Shown here: piece after piece, positions 23,701 through 35,391 of the stretch
How the letters are laid out: each line of letters begins with the position of its first letter
Numbering within the stretch: position 1 is the stretch's first letter
Made by a program: the position numbers and the translations under genes
The notes under the pieces: model-generated
The model's database searches: none
What the model was told of the DNA's origin: nothing
The model's input: only the letters and a program-made list of their open reading frames with translations
Assembly: GCF_963675165.1 (NCBI RefSeq)
Contig: NC_087392.1
Coordinates: 5,083,942-5,147,941, forward strand
Origin: Halichondria panicea
Taxonomy: Eukaryota; Porifera; Demospongiae; Suberitida; Halichondriidae
Length of the DNA stretch: 64,000 bases
Direction of reading: 5' to 3'

Positions 23701-26700
23701 TAGTTGGGACTTTGCACACGACGATAATGACCCCACGCCTACCAAATACTATGGTGATGAGCCAGACAGACATGGAACCAGCTGTGGAGGAGAGATTGCC
23801 ATGGCAAAAGATAACAATCAGTGTGGAGTGGGGGTGGCCTATAACTCCAATCTTGGCTGTAAGTATTGTACCCCAGAGGAGGTACGACATCCGCGTGTCC
23901 TAAAGACCCACATTCCTTATTATATCCGGGTCAAAGTTCAATAGCACATCAACTGAAGTGATGCTCATAGCAACTCCAGGCATCCCCTGAAGATTTTGAA
24001 ACTGAAACGATGGTTGATTAAGCTAATTTAGCTATAACCTAGATCAAACAGTGCACGAATCACACTCTTGGCAGCTAAAAATAGCGCAGTGCTTGTGTTT
24101 GGCAGGTATACCGGTAACACGCAATTGAACTTTGACCTAAGGAATGTGAGTCTAAAACACTTCCTTTAACACGCGGATGTCGTACCTCCTCTGATTGTAC
24201 CTATTCTTAAAATTGATATATATGATCATACAACTGTCCCTGAATTTGACTACATAATTATAGAGTCAGGAGTACATTAAGAACTATACTCCTGATACAG
24301 TGTTGATGATTGTACACGTGCTAGACGAGGTGTACACTAAAGGATATCTAAGAGCAGCTGTATAGACATGCATGCATGAGTAACTTTAAATGAAGGTTAC
24401 TGAAAGTTGTTGTTTTTGTTTTTACGTTAAATACAGTACATAATTATGATTATTTACCCGTGGCGCAATACTTTAGTAGTTGGTAAGTTTGTCTGTCTTT
24501 CGTTCTGTGTAATCTACTCACCTGAATGTGATAGCACTGTGCTTATACCATGGATAGCCTCAACACAACACAGTAGTAGTTTTAAACGTGGCAGATTTTG
24601 ATGGTTAAAAAACTTCGATTAAAAGCGAGCAAAAGCTAAGAAGCTTGAACCTGCATGTTGGCCTAGATGTACACGTGGCTTTGACTCGAGGCTGCTACAC
24701 TAAACCCCAAATTAAGGCCAATTTATAGGGTTTGCACTTCAGTGCTCTATTGTAACAATTTTTACTGTGGTTTTGACTCGAGGCTGCTACACTAAACCCC
24801 AAATTAACACCAATTTAGGGTTTGCACTTCAGTGCTCTATTGTAACTATTTTTTACTGTGGTCCAATGAGCAACCCCGGCCTCCCACAGAAGTCATGCTG
24901 ATTGCATAAGACAATATATACTACACAGGGGCAGATCCAGGGGTGATTTTGAGGGGCTGAAGCCCCCCCTTTTGAAAAACTACCATGTGTTGTAGTCTGA
25001 CTCTACAACAATTTTGCCACCAATTATGCATCTGTAGACTCACTTGAAATCACTTGAGAGATGCTAGACAACAGCTACTAGGAGTATAAAGGATCTAGGG
25101 TAGCTAGCTGGACGTACCTAGCTAGCTAGCTAGCTGTACGTACGTACGTACATCTGATCAGTACAGTATCACCATAGTATTAAAAGTAAGTGCAGAGGTC
25201 AACGTATTCTACTCATTAATATGAAAGTTCAAAGGTCAAATCTTGCAAAAAAAATCGCCTCTGGCGAGGCTGCCCTCTTACAGGGCTTCGCCCCTTTCTA
25301 GCTAGCCCCCCCTTTTGTTTTTCCTGGATCCGCCCCTGCTACATGCACATAATTTGTATGCTTCACAATTAATTGGTCTTATATACACAGGTCTCAAGGT
25401 TGACCTTGCTAGCGTGACAGACTCCATTGAAGCAAGTTCTCTTGGCTATAAAAACAACTACATCCAAGTTTACAGCAACAGTTGGGGACCAAGTGACAAG
25501 GGTTTCGTGGTAGAAAAACCAGGAATACTGCTTGAAAATGCGTTAAAAAATGCAGTCAAAAAGGTAATTTATTTAGCACTCACACACCAAATAATGTATA
25601 TAGTGTCTGACTCTGTCTATAGGGTCGTGATGGGAAGGGCTCCATTTTCGTGTGGGCTGCTGGGAATGGTGGATGGAACTATGATTCTTGTGCTGCTGAT
25701 GGCTATTCTTCCAGCATCTACACTATTGCAGTAGGGTCAGCAGATCAAACTGCTGGTCAAGCAAGCTATGATGAACAGTGTGCTGGAAAGATGGCCGTCA
25801 CTTATTCATTCAACTCAAGAACATTCTCAGACGATGGCTCTTATGACCCTTTCGACCAAATTGTGAGTAATAATGATATCATAGACTATATAAGTGCATA
25901 ACTGTACCATATAACTATGCAGTACACCACGACTCTGAATGGGGAATGTACAGACGACTTTACTGGCACTAGTGCTTCTGCACCTCTAGTATCAGGAGTC
26001 ATCACTCTGGCACTACAGGCAAAGTGTGTTACCTTACTACTCTTTTGCATGCATGCATGGAAGAAAATACGGCTATGGCAATAATTGGTTTGATATAGAG
26101 TAGTTTGAAAACACACATGCACATGCTACATATTTATCATGCTCTATAGTGGCTTCAAATGCATGATTTTGTATAGCCATGAACTGACGTGGAGAGATGT
26201 GCAGTATTTGCTAGTTTACACATCCAACACTGACCCTCTCACTGATGGGGAATGGACAGTGAATGGAGCAGGGCGTAAAATCAGTCTCAAGTTTGGCTTT
26301 GGAGCTATTGACGCTGAAGCATTTGTAACTCGAGCCAGAAATTGGACTACTGTTCCTCCACAGATTTCCCAGACCTTGACAAGCCACCAAACCTACGGGT
26401 AAGCCTATACGTACCTATAGTATGCCAGGGGGCTGATAAGTGTGCCGCAAGCAATAATTATACTCACTGTTTTATGCACTTTCACATTTAGAAGTGCTCG
26501 CTTTGGACAACCTCTTACAATGCAATTTACAGTATCGAACACGACTTCAGGCGTTCACTTCCTGGAGCACGTGGTTTTGACAGCTTCATTAAGAATAGAA
26601 TATGTACGAAGATACACAATCACGGACTATTATGCGTTCATTAAGTATGAAGCCATAGATGAAGCTTCGGTGAAACGCTGGTTACTAGACCCTCATCCTC

Positions 26701-27386
26701 GCAGGGGGGACATCATGATTGAACTCACTTCACCACAGGGAACAACTTCAACTCTTCTTCCATACAGAAATTATGATTTTGTCAATTCTGATGATGAAGG
26801 ATATGCTTACTACCTTTGGCCCTTCATGTCTGTTCACTATTGGGGGGAGAATCCGGTCGGAACCTGGACAATGACTGTTACGTTCAAGTCTTCCAGTGGT
26901 TATGTTAGTGTATCAAATATGGACCTTGCACTTTATGGTACGTCCACTACACCTCAAGCTGTAGCAAATATTCCGATGGTGTGTGACGAAGCATGTGCTA
27001 GAGGTTGCTATGGAGATGGTCCCAATGCGTGCGATGTGTGCAAAGATTTTCGTATTGTATCTACGCTGGAATGTGTCACTACTTGCCCAAATAATACATA
27101 TGTATACAAGGGATCGTACTGCAATGGTACCAAAACATTATTACCTTTTGTTGCTATTACTAATAGTACTTCTAAAAACATAACGGTATCGGCATCAAAT
27201 TCTTTAGTAAATGTTGCTATTGCTGTTGGTACTTCAATGGGGCTGGTCGGACTTCTTGTCCTAGTGTGTATAGTGGTCACATGCATTGCGGTATACCTGT
27301 GGATAAAGAAGAAGAATGAACGGGGAAATCGACTAAGATATCATGTGCTTCAGTCGGAGGATGACACTTCATCTGTTCCTGTATAA
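20771..27386 (+). CDS. PC2: furin/kexin-like proprotein convertase, 795 aa
   Basis: Exons 20771-20995, 22107-22229, 22336-22428, 22680-22788, 23460-23497, 23690-23858, 25391-25563, 25623-25862, 25923-26023, 26177-26398 and 26492-27386, with the same phases as PC1 and 796 codons including stop. Prodomain cleavage motif is IARKRFKK. Catalytic motifs are SIMDDG, DRHGT, AAGNGG and GTSASAP; unlike PC1 it keeps the furin-type Asp-Asp pair. The P domain has RRGD, followed by a Cys-rich repeat ([13 protein letters not shown]), an Asn-rich stalk with potential N-glycosylation sites (NSTSKNIT), TM and a tail with RYHVLQS. It is expected to be a type I membrane protease of the secretory pathway. Intron 6 contains two hAT-like MITEs. 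No disabling change was seen. Confidence 0.93.
21360..21484 (+). promoter_or_regulatory. NRF1-like site followed by a short ORF, PC2 intron 1
   Basis: ATGCGCATGCGCAG (about 21370) matches the palindromic NRF1 consensus. About 45 bp later an ATG (21419) opens [21 protein letters not shown] and stop. The same arrangement is in PC5 intron 1 (about 48828, ATG 48873). PC3 has the site changed by one base (GCGCATGCAC, about 37398). PC1 lacks it. It could be an alternative promoter or the captured 5' end of another gene. Function is inferred. Confidence 0.35.
23873..24193. mobile_element. hAT-like MITE in PC2 intron 6 with 8-bp duplication
   Basis: Ends CAGAGGAGGTACGACATCCG and the complement CGGATGTCGTACCTCCTCTG. 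ATTGTACC is present at 23865-23872 and again at 24194-24201. The uninterrupted paralogous sequence at about 43240 shows one copy. An 8-bp duplication plus a CAGAG terminus fits the hAT superfamily. The outer end resembles the MITE at 20470. Confidence 0.85.
24926..25338. mobile_element. hAT-like MITE, CAGGGGCAGATCCAGG ends
   Basis: Left CAGGGGCAGATCCAGG and right CCTGGATCCGCCCCTG are inverted and are followed inward by CCCCCCCTTTTG-type runs. CTACA flanks both sides. It is just upstream of PC2 exon 7 and is absent from PC3 and PC5. This terminus type is common in animal hAT MITEs. Confidence 0.85.
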
Positions 27387-27713
27387 GATTGGACTAAACA
27401 TTTTACAGACTTTATACGCGTATTTTTAAAGAACTAATTAATGTATAATCCTTCCATGTATATAATTTAGAGTACCCAAATTCAAGATAGATATGTGATT
27501 TCGTGGCTGATTTTAAAAAAACATGTTGAAAAAAAAAATTAATGGTCAAAATAAAGTACAAAGCATAAAAATGGATTTATACATGCACCCTCGAGGAGAG
27601 ATTGCCATGGCAAAAGATAACAATCAGTGTGGAGTGGGGGTAGCCTATATAACTCTAATCTTGGCTGTAAGTATTGTACTCATCCTTAAAATTGATACAA
27701 CTGTCCCTAAATT

Positions 27714-28498
27714 TGTCTTATCTGGAAATGGATCCAGCGAAAGAAAGTCTGTGATCTTCTTTAGTGTAGAAACAGGTTGCAGTGCCATTTTTTCAGTTTT
27801 TATTGTTCTTTTGGCCAAAATTGCATCCACTTCTGAATGTGTATGTGGTAAACTCCACTGCCCAGCCACATACTTAATTGTTTAAAGTCAGTCCGAACTT
27901 TATTGACACACTCATAGATTGAATTGTTCCTAACGCATTGTTGAAACTCGTTTACAGCTTTTTGAATGTGTTTTTCAAAATAAAGTGCAGGATCCTGTTT
28001 TTTATCAATAGGCCACTCACGATTCATGAAAAGATGATGTGAATATGCTCTAGGAACAGGATCTCGCATTAGCACAATAATCTTTGCTTGGGGTAGTACC
28101 CTGGATATCACTGCTGGAAAAGCACAATAGTCCTCGTGATTAATATGAAAGCCTGAATCATGGAGATTGACCATCATTGCCTGTGAAGCATCGTACGTTA
28201 CGAGAGAACCGCCAACTTTTCTCCCACTAATCTCTGAGGATGGATACAGGAAAGTTGATAGATATCTTGCAGCAATGACATGCATATACTTCTTGCTAGC
28301 CGGTGGGGAAACTGGTAGCTTGTGCCACCATTGAGGCTCTTTGATGTCCGGCTTTATTATCTGAGGATGCTGGGACAGTGTTGAATGAAGGGTTGTCGTT
28401 CCACTCTTTGGTATACAAGGCAATAAAAAATAAGGTAGACACTGGAGTGTTTGATTTCCTTGTGTTGGAGTCTCAAAGAGCTCCTTATATGTAGCCAT
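27714..28498 (-). pseudogene. CHST15-like sulfotransferase, frameshifted
   Basis: Intronless minus-strand frame from ATG 28498. The 5'-PSB motif is PKSGTTTLHSTLSQHPQI, followed by KEPQWWHKLP. The 3'-PB region is IIVLMRDPVPRAYSHHLF. Then come WMQFWPKEQ and a stop at 27800. The expected continuation, LQPVSTLKKITDFLSLDPF, lies in another frame (27780-27715), so a small indel near 27798 breaks the gene. The motifs fit PAPS-dependent Golgi carbohydrate sulfotransferases; the KEPxWW segment points to the CHST15 (GalNAc4S-6ST) group. It sits inside PC relic a. Lack of introns suggests a retrocopy or an intron-poor native gene, but no poly(A) trace was identified. Confidence 0.75.
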
Positions 28499-28589
28499 GG
28501 TATATCAGATTGAGAAATAGTACCATTTTTGTTTTTGTAAGCTGGTAACTTTTCTTTAGAAACTTAAAAACTGTGTCACTTATTGTAAC

Positions 28590-28872
28590 ATTAGAGTACT
28601 CTTGTAGTCGGAGAGGTAGTCTTTTGGTACAATCTCCCAAAATGTTTCCAAGAAAAGAGCAGCCTTTTTAGCGATACTTGTAATGTTGTGTTTATTTTGC
28701 TCCAGTACATTTGGTGACACTCCCATTGCGAAACTGCATCTCTTCATGTCTTCAGAAATGGTCTCCTCGAGTGATACTTTTACGAGAGGTTGGACATTAG
28801 GAATTATTGTAGTTGTGAGATTCGAGTGAAGATAAACATGATCTTTGTCACAAACAGTGCAATAATACTGTT
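28590..28872 (-). CDS. Open stretch upstream of the sulfotransferase
   Basis: A minus-strand frame without stops reads CTVCDKDHVYLHSNLTTT near 28870, later ETISEDMKRCSFAMGVSP and FLETFWEIVPKDYLSDY. Composition looks protein-like. It ends about 90 bp before the sulfotransferase ATG, with a stop between them, and could be the preceding exon or N-terminal region of that gene. I do not recognise it on its own. Confidence 0.35.
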
Positions 28873-29550
28873 CTCTCGTTTCTTTAATACGAATGTGGTC
28901 TTATCAAGCTTATAAAAACACAACCTGTAATAGTAGCCACTGATGCAGCTAAGGCCAGGAATAACTTTATATACCTCGTCATTTAAGATCGATGTGTAGA
29001 TCTACTTAGATGCTAGCTTGTCACAAATGGTGCAATAATCTAGTATTGAATAGATGCATGTGATTAACTGGTATATACCTGCATTAGTGCATGGTATTCA
29101 AGTGTTTGTTATGCATGCACAAACTAATTGTATTATAACAGTTCTTATTGCTTCTACCATAACCACAAGTACATGATCTAAAGCCAAATTTGGGGTCTTA
29201 GTGTACAACTTGTCGATTATTTGGGCGTGGCCCGACTTTCCATTAAGAAAGGAGGTCAGATAATGTCAGGATTTGTCTTGCTGCTGCTTAATATCCATCC
29301 CAACCCACTATAACTGTTTATTGCATTTTTATTGCATCATACACATTGCATTCTTGTGGTTCCTTTACTGCTATATACTGCCATCGCCACCGCCACATCA
29401 CCACCCAGGGCCGGGTCATAACTCAGTGACACTAGAAAGGTAGTAGCATAGTTACTCTGATCATGAGCAATGAGCCAGAAACTAAGATTTAGTCACACAC
29501 TTCCAGTTGTTGCTGCACTTCCCTTTGTTTCTTTGACTCCTGTCCTAATG
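28873..29550. other. Spacer without recognised genes
   Basis: AT-rich sequence between the sulfotransferase relic and the 40-bp-arm inverted repeat. No long frame, repeat end or RNA-like feature could be supported. Confidence 0.5.
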
Positions 29551-29641
29551 TAGCCTCGATCCCAGGCCGAGTTTTCGCTTTTATAACGGTTAGGTTTGCT
29601 TACCGTTATAAAAGCGAAAACTCGGCCTGGGATCGAGGCTA
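29551..29641. repeat. Perfect inverted repeat, 40-bp arms, 11-bp loop
   Basis: Left arm begins TAGCCTCGATCCCAGGCCGA; the right arm is its exact complement, ending TCGGCCTGGGATCGAGGCTA. The spacer is TAGGTTTGCTT. Perfect pairing over 40 bp suggests a very young fold-back element or active hairpin correction. No clear target duplication was identified. Confidence 0.95.
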
Positions 29642-30523
29642 GCCTAACTCTTTCCTTGGCAATCTGTTGTAGAAATTACAACAATGGGTAACGAATCGTT
29701 ATGATGAATTAGATGAAGTTGTATGTGAGCTCCTCCCTGACAAACAAACTGTAGTCTAGGTAACGGCCTTATCAGTCAAGTAGGCTAAAAATCTGTGTCC
29801 TTTGATGTAAGCTTTGATGTCTCTTTGTGCATATGTAGTTATAAAAAAAAAAATGAAACCTTTGACTAGCTAGGAAGAGTAGCAGCAGTAGTAGTAGGAA
29901 GAGTAGCAGTAGTAGTAGTAGCAGTGCAAGCAGGACTAGACTAGATTAAAAAGTTGGTGGAAAGAATAACTGACCGTTTGGACGTCACCTGGCTGCCAGA
30001 CTTTCATCTGGACTCTTCCCCCTGAGTAGCTGGCCTTTCTCTAAGCCACAAAACTGAGCAAGAAGCTGAAGAAGCAGCTAGACAGAGACCTGTACCTAGC
30101 CTTGAGAATTGGGAGGCGTGGCTCAACTAGTTAGCCCAGCCCAGAGGAATTGTTACCGTGGGTACTGAACAACCGTAGAAGTAGGGCTACCCCTGGCTTT
30201 ACTGAATTAACTAGCTGTGTCTGCTGTCTAGTTGGACCAGATTTAGCTAGATAATGAGGTAGAGAATAGTTGAGCGGTGCTGTGTGTAGCTTGAACTGTA
30301 CTGGCTGGCAAGAATCTAGTAAGCACCCTATGCACTGATAACTTGTCAGAATGGAGGGTATGTTCTAGGGATCTGGACAGCTGTACATCCAAAGGAGCCA
30401 GGGAGTGCCAATCATCTTCTCCCAGTCTCTGACACACTAAACAAAAGGAGCTAGAACTGGGAGTCCCAGCTAGAATTGCTAGCCGGATCTAGACTAATAG
30501 AATGACATGGAGGCGTGGTGAGG
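29642..30523. other. Spacer with AGT/AGC microsatellite
   Basis: Contains an imperfect trinucleotide tract (AGTAGTAGTAGCAG) at about 29877-29931 and an A10 run near 29844. The rest has no supported gene. Confidence 0.5.
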
Positions 30524-31869
30524 CCGGTGTCATAAAATTTTGGGCCCCCCCCATGTTTAGGCCCCCCCGGGCCTAGAATTTTAAAATTTTGGGCCCCCCG
30601 GGCCTAGAATGTTAACATTTTAGGCCCCCCAGGGGGTCCAATCTGTTAAAATTCTAGGCCTCCCACTGTGAGATTAGGCCCCCCTCTTTTCTGCACGATA
30701 GAACCATAGATAAACGAACAGAAATCTTTATCTATGATAGAACGAAGTCAAAGAATTATGGTAAGGTTAGCTCTATTAGTTACAAAGCATCAAAGAGACT
30801 GCATGCATGCAAAGACTCTGTATCAAAGTAGCAAAATTGTTTGCATTATTATTCTATCATGGAATTCAAAGTGAAGGAAGATTTACCTTTCAAGTTACTC
30901 TAGCCTCGAGTTACTCATACCTATAAGAGCTTTGATGCAGCTCTGCAATGTTGGATCTGCCTGTAAGACAATCGATGTTGTGCATAGCTATCGCCATATT
31001 TGTAACTTTTTTGTGCTTACTTTCTCAGCCAAATTTCAAGACAAAACATGGCGGCGTTATCCCCAAGCGGCTGGTCGCCAAAGGAGGCAAAATTTTGTGA
31101 ATTCACAATAATTATAAAGTATAAAGCACACAATTTTCAGTGCAAAGACAACAATACATATCTTCCTCCATGTTTTCCTACATAGAAAATGTAAATTGTT
31201 GTGGGGATGCTCCAATAGCATCACTGGCTCAGCTCTCAAGTAATGTGGAATCATAGATATAGAAGTCAAGAGAGAAACTGTTGTATCTATAGTGGAATCA
31301 CAGTACATGTACATGCAAACAAGTGAGCCCGCCCACTTATTACAAGGGCGCTTCTCTCATATGCCCTTGCTATATAAACTAAGTTTCTTGTGTAAAGCTG
31401 TTTTTGTTCATTGTTTGAAGATTATAGCATGCAGTAGTGTCAGGCTTGATAAGCCTTTTGGAGCTTAGTAACCCAGCTCAGAAGCAGCAACCTTAAAATC
31501 CGGGATATCTGAGGTGAATAGCAGTTTCCTTTCGGGACAAGGGTAATCTTGGACAGTCCTGACAAATTCGGGACAGTTGGCACCTATGTGCTTCGTGCTG
31601 CATATGACATGGTGCAGTGTGATGGCTGTGAGACCAGTGGTACTACTGTACATGCATGAAATGTGTGTGTGTGAGGAGAGCTGAATTCAGTAACTGGCAC
31701 TGCATGCATAGACTGTGAAGACTATAGAAGACTGTATTGGTGTATTTTGAGAATGCACTGTCACATAATGTTACCGCTGTTGCGCTGTTAATGGGGGGCC
31801 TAAAATGTTAAAATTCTAGGCCCGGGGGGGGCCCAATCTCATGGGGGGCCTAAAATTTTATGACACCGG
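30524..31869. mobile_element. 1.35-kb element with GGCCCCCC-rich inverted ends
   Basis: Left CCGGTGTCATAAAATTTTGG and right AAATTTTATGACACCGG are inverted. Both flanks carry arrays of GGCCCCCC alternating with CTAGAATTTTAA-like text in mirror orientation (30540-30690 and 31795-31860). The interior has no recognisable transposase, so it is non-autonomous. It lies in the accessory insertion. Confidence 0.8.
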
Positions 31870-32131
31870 ATCCACACTAATTGATCGACCTAAAGACGCT
31901 CCTGTTCCAGATTTCACGAATGGCAAGGAAAGGGCTAATGTAGCAGTTATAGTAATGATCGTTCTAAACTATTACCAGTATATGATTCATAGACTAACAT
32001 TTACAACTCAGGAGACGTAATACAAGAGAGATAAACGCTCAATAATGCAAGAATGAGCATTTACTGTAGGAATTGGAGGTTAAAAAGAAAATTAGAAGAC
32101 TAATTAACAATCGTGACCAACCTCCTCTAAA

Positions 32132-32262
32132 CAGAGGAGGGGTACGACAGGTACGTGCAGTGCACTAATTATCCGCCCACGCTGTGTGTTATTGCTGAGT
32201 GTAATCAGAGGCTAATTGTTTGAGCTGTACTGCGCCTGTCGTACTTTCCCTGCATGTCCTCT
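32132..32262. mobile_element. MITE ending GAGGAGGTACGACAGGC (copy 2, diverged)
   Basis: ACAGAGGAGGGGTACGACAG at the left; CTGCGCCTGTCGTAC at the right. It shares the centre (AATTATCCGCCCACGC, AGAGGCTAATTG) with copies at 20470 and 47931. Confidence 0.65.
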
Positions 32263-32814
32263 AACTCTTAACACGGCAGCTGGCCAGTCCCTTTCTCCCC
32301 AAGAGAAAGGAATCGAGTGGTTTCCAGTTTAGGGCCCCCGCCCTAAAACGCTAGCGATTTGGGAGGTCCTATTGCACTAGCGCTCATAGTGATAGGGCCT
32401 CCTTAGAGAGGAGTCTATTCTGAGCAGTATAGAGTTAAGCCTGTGCAACAGTAATCAGGAAGGTTGAGTTGAAAATCAATACTATATAATGGTATTATAT
32501 GTTGATCAATTCAGAATCAGTATAATTATGCTTGTGTGTTTGTTCTTTTAGTGCTGCAGTAACTTAGTTATCAAATATTTTTCCTTGGTCACTGAGGAAA
32601 CATGAGTAGGGAAGCCATAATAATATGTGCAAATACCTTCGTTACAGGGTGCATGCATGGTAACACAAAGAACCGTTGTCAGCACTGCCACATACAATGA
32701 TACATTCATCACCAAGCATAAAACGTTGGCTAGATCTATATAGCTACTGACAAGAGTCCAAAATAAAAGAGAGGGCCAGAGTATCGAACGAAGACTTGCC
32801 TTGCCAGGGGCGTA

Positions 32815-33015
32815 GCCAGGGGGTGATAGGGGTGCTGTATGCAAATAAAAGATTGGACCGTGCCCAATTAGGCATACAAGTTAATTATGACGTCATTAAT
32901 AAGAGGTGTGGCTTCCAATCAACAATATTTTGGTGCGCAGCTAAAAATCGGGTGCTTTGCGCCCTCTTTCATTTATTGTATACTCCCTTCACCCAAAATC
33001 CTGGCTACGTCCCTG
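32815..33015. mobile_element. hAT-like MITE, CAGGGGCGTAGCCAGG ends
   Basis: CAGGGGCGTAGCCAGG at the left is inverted as CCTGGCTACGTCCCTG at the right, flanked on both sides by CTTGC. It inserted about 20 bp in front of the surviving PC tail fragment. Confidence 0.85.
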
Positions 33016-33036
33016 CTTGCATGAGCAATATACTGC

Positions 33037-33190
33037 ACTCAATGGGGTCGCTAATCGGATGCTTGTCCTAGTGTGTATAATGGTCACATGCATTGCGGTA
33101 TATAATACTTGTGTGAAAAGAAGAAGAATGAACGAGAAATTCGACTAAAATATCACGTACTTCAGTCTGAGGATGACACTTATCTGTATA
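33037..33190 (+). pseudogene. PC exon-11 3' fragment (TM and tail)
   Basis: Matches the PC TM and cytoplasmic-tail coding region, including TGGTCACATGCATTGCGGTA and GAAGAAGAATGAACG, with several small indels that break the frame. This is the right-hand end of PC relic a. Confidence 0.85.
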
Positions 33191-33530
33191 ATATAAATAT
33201 TTTACAGACTCTATACACATATTTTAATGTACCGGTAAACCTTATGATCAAAATTCAAGCAAATTTTGCATTCCTTGTCTAATTGATGAACAAAATAATG
33301 GTCAAAAGTAAAGTACACGCACAAAAGTATAATTACACACCCCTCTGCCCCGTATATAGTGGATCGTAAGAAGAGAGAGTTAGTCTGTCCACCGCAGAGG
33401 ATTGTAGGCCTCAAGGAAACATTCTCAGTAAGATACACCCTCTTCACATAATACCCTAAGGAAAAAGAATTGCATCATGATTTGACCTCTCCAAAAAGAG
33501 TTGTGTCCTGATTTTTCTTAACAACCCCCC

Positions 33531-33532
<2 letters not shown>

Positions 33533-33606
<74 letters not shown>
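33533..33606. repeat. (CA)n microsatellite
   Basis: About 37 uninterrupted AC/CA units. An A/T-rich (AATAAA)-like tract follows at about 33710-33760. Confidence 0.97.
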
Positions 33607-33608
<2 letters not shown>

Positions 33609-34660
33609 TGGTATCTAACTAATGTCTGGAGATAATTCTAAGAACCAAAATATTTTGCATTTCCCAATAGAAAACCAACTCATTCACACACACATTAGCT
33701 ATCTTATAAAAAATAATAATAATAATAAAAAATAAAAAATAAATAAAAAAAATTTGTTAACAAAAATTAATGCCGAATGACCAAAATACCAAAAAAATAT
33801 TTAGTGGTCGAAAAGTGTGGGCATGGTTTATGGCTTCTCTCAACCAGCTACCAATACAATCACAAAGAACACGACACCCCAGCCCCTGCAGTTTTACACA
33901 GTATCCACATGATAAAGAGCATCACAACAATAAAATAGCTAAAATAAAGGATCATGTGATCCCAAAAAGCACATGGAAAACTTAAAATGGCGCAGAAACA
34001 ATCAACTGTGCAGTAAGCAAACGAATATGGTGCATACCACTAGCATTCTAGAGTGTATAATTGAAGCCTAAACAGCATACTTAGTAATTGTACACATTAT
34101 TCCTCCAACAATTCTAAACCTCTATATATAACTGAGACAATAATTATTAGCTATATATAGATAGTTTTCATTTTTTGTTCTTTTACTTTTTAAGTCACAA
34201 TAGCATAACATTGTAACTAGTTACAATGATGTACTATAATGTGGCTGTTATTAAAATATGCAACTGGGAATGTGCTAGACGTGTGGGGAGAGTTGGCGCG
34301 CCTCCAAAGATCTTTAACCCACCGTTTCCGATTCAAGGTCGGACATCTAGCTACCCCCGGTTGCTATTCCAATGTGTTTAACTCTAACTACTGCTCTAAG
34401 GTGTTTAGCTATAATACGAATATTTCTTCTCAGCATTAAAAAGACACAGCATAATTAAGTTAAACTAATGTTGTTAGCGCTACATTTACAAATAACATAT
34501 GATATGTATATATTCTACGAACTGAAAATCAGCATCTTCCTGTTTGAGAAATTTGAATTTTTGAAATATAGAGTCAGCAAGGTCTCAGTGGACAGATATA
34601 CACCCAACTTTTATTTTTTATTTCAATCTCTCAAACACACACACCTCTAGACTGACCTTC
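33607..34660. other. Spacer before the duplicated PC3 block
   Basis: AT-rich with microsatellite-like stretches. Short frames occur, for example 34239-34439, but none has a splice context or motif I can support. Confidence 0.5.
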
Positions 34661-34684
34661 AATTTGCTGCCCCCCGAGAACCAG

Positions 34685-35101
34685 GGTAGATCTATACATT
34701 GCGCTCTCCTTCCAACAAGAAATCAAAGTGAGTCTCAATTTATATGTAATGAACAGTGTGTGTTCTCCTACCAGCACAGCACAAAATATAACTTGATAAT
34801 GCTTCTGTACATGTACAAGCATCAGTCAGCTAGTTTAGTTCACAAAAATTGCATTGGCACATTACAATCGTTACCATGTATACGCATTGTGGTTTAGGGT
34901 AGAAATGGTAAAGTGTTTTCTACTACAGTGATTAAATCCCCTCCCCCCTCTTTTGTACAGGTGGTGGTTGAGGCTGCGGTGGTAGTGAGCGGCACTGACC
35001 AATGGAAGGACTTGGAGGATGACGAAGAGGAGGAGGGGCTTATCGAGGAGACGGACTCAGAAGGGGGCGCGGTCTCAAGCTCTGAATACGAGGATGACTA
35101 A
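34685..35101 (+). CDS. Acidic-tail gene, last two exons (copy 2)
   Basis: The terminal exon 34962-35101 equals 5937-6076 apart from a few substitutions and ends SSEYEDD then TAA. A candidate upstream exon at 34685-34727 (after CCAG, before GTGAGT) reads VDLYIALSFQQEIK in the phase needed to join VVVEAAVVVSG. This is the better copy because it may retain the native junction. The protein is not recognised; the long Asp/Glu run suggests a nuclear or chaperone-type tail. The block to its right is shared with the PC1 upstream region. Confidence 0.4.
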
Positions 35102-35391
35102 ATTATCACATGTATACATACATACCAGCTATACAATTATAGATTCAATTATTCTTTGTTTGTATAATTATTTCCATTTCATGTTGCATATAAAGTGATG
35201 TCATTAAAATCATAGATAGAACAGTAAGTTTCCTTTTCAAAATGTACGTACTAGCAGGACTTATAGATATTCATGCACTCCTGATAGCACCGTGCATGCA
35301 TGGGTGCTGAAGCCTCGTCACTGACTGTATTCCAATAATCAAACAAACGATGTTTGTCCCAGTGGTATTCACGCCTAAATCGTTCCCTGTA

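Larger units (their letters stand above)
27593..33190 (+). pseudogene. PC relic a, split by an accessory insertion
   Basis: A partial exon 6 begins at 27593 ([19 protein letters not shown]) directly fused to PC2 3'-flank sequence. It carries a 2-nt insertion (CCTATATAACTC) and continues into intron 6 until 27713, where foreign DNA starts. The other end of a PC gene, the TM and tail coding end of exon 11 (TGTCCTAGTGTGTATAATGG onward), reappears at 33037-33190 with a damaged stop region. Exons 7-10 are gone. The fusion point and the 2-nt insertion are shared with relic b at 43161. Confidence 0.85.

Noticed and set aside
33533-33606. (CA)n tract as a functional element
   Set aside because: An ordinary microsatellite with no adjacent gene feature.
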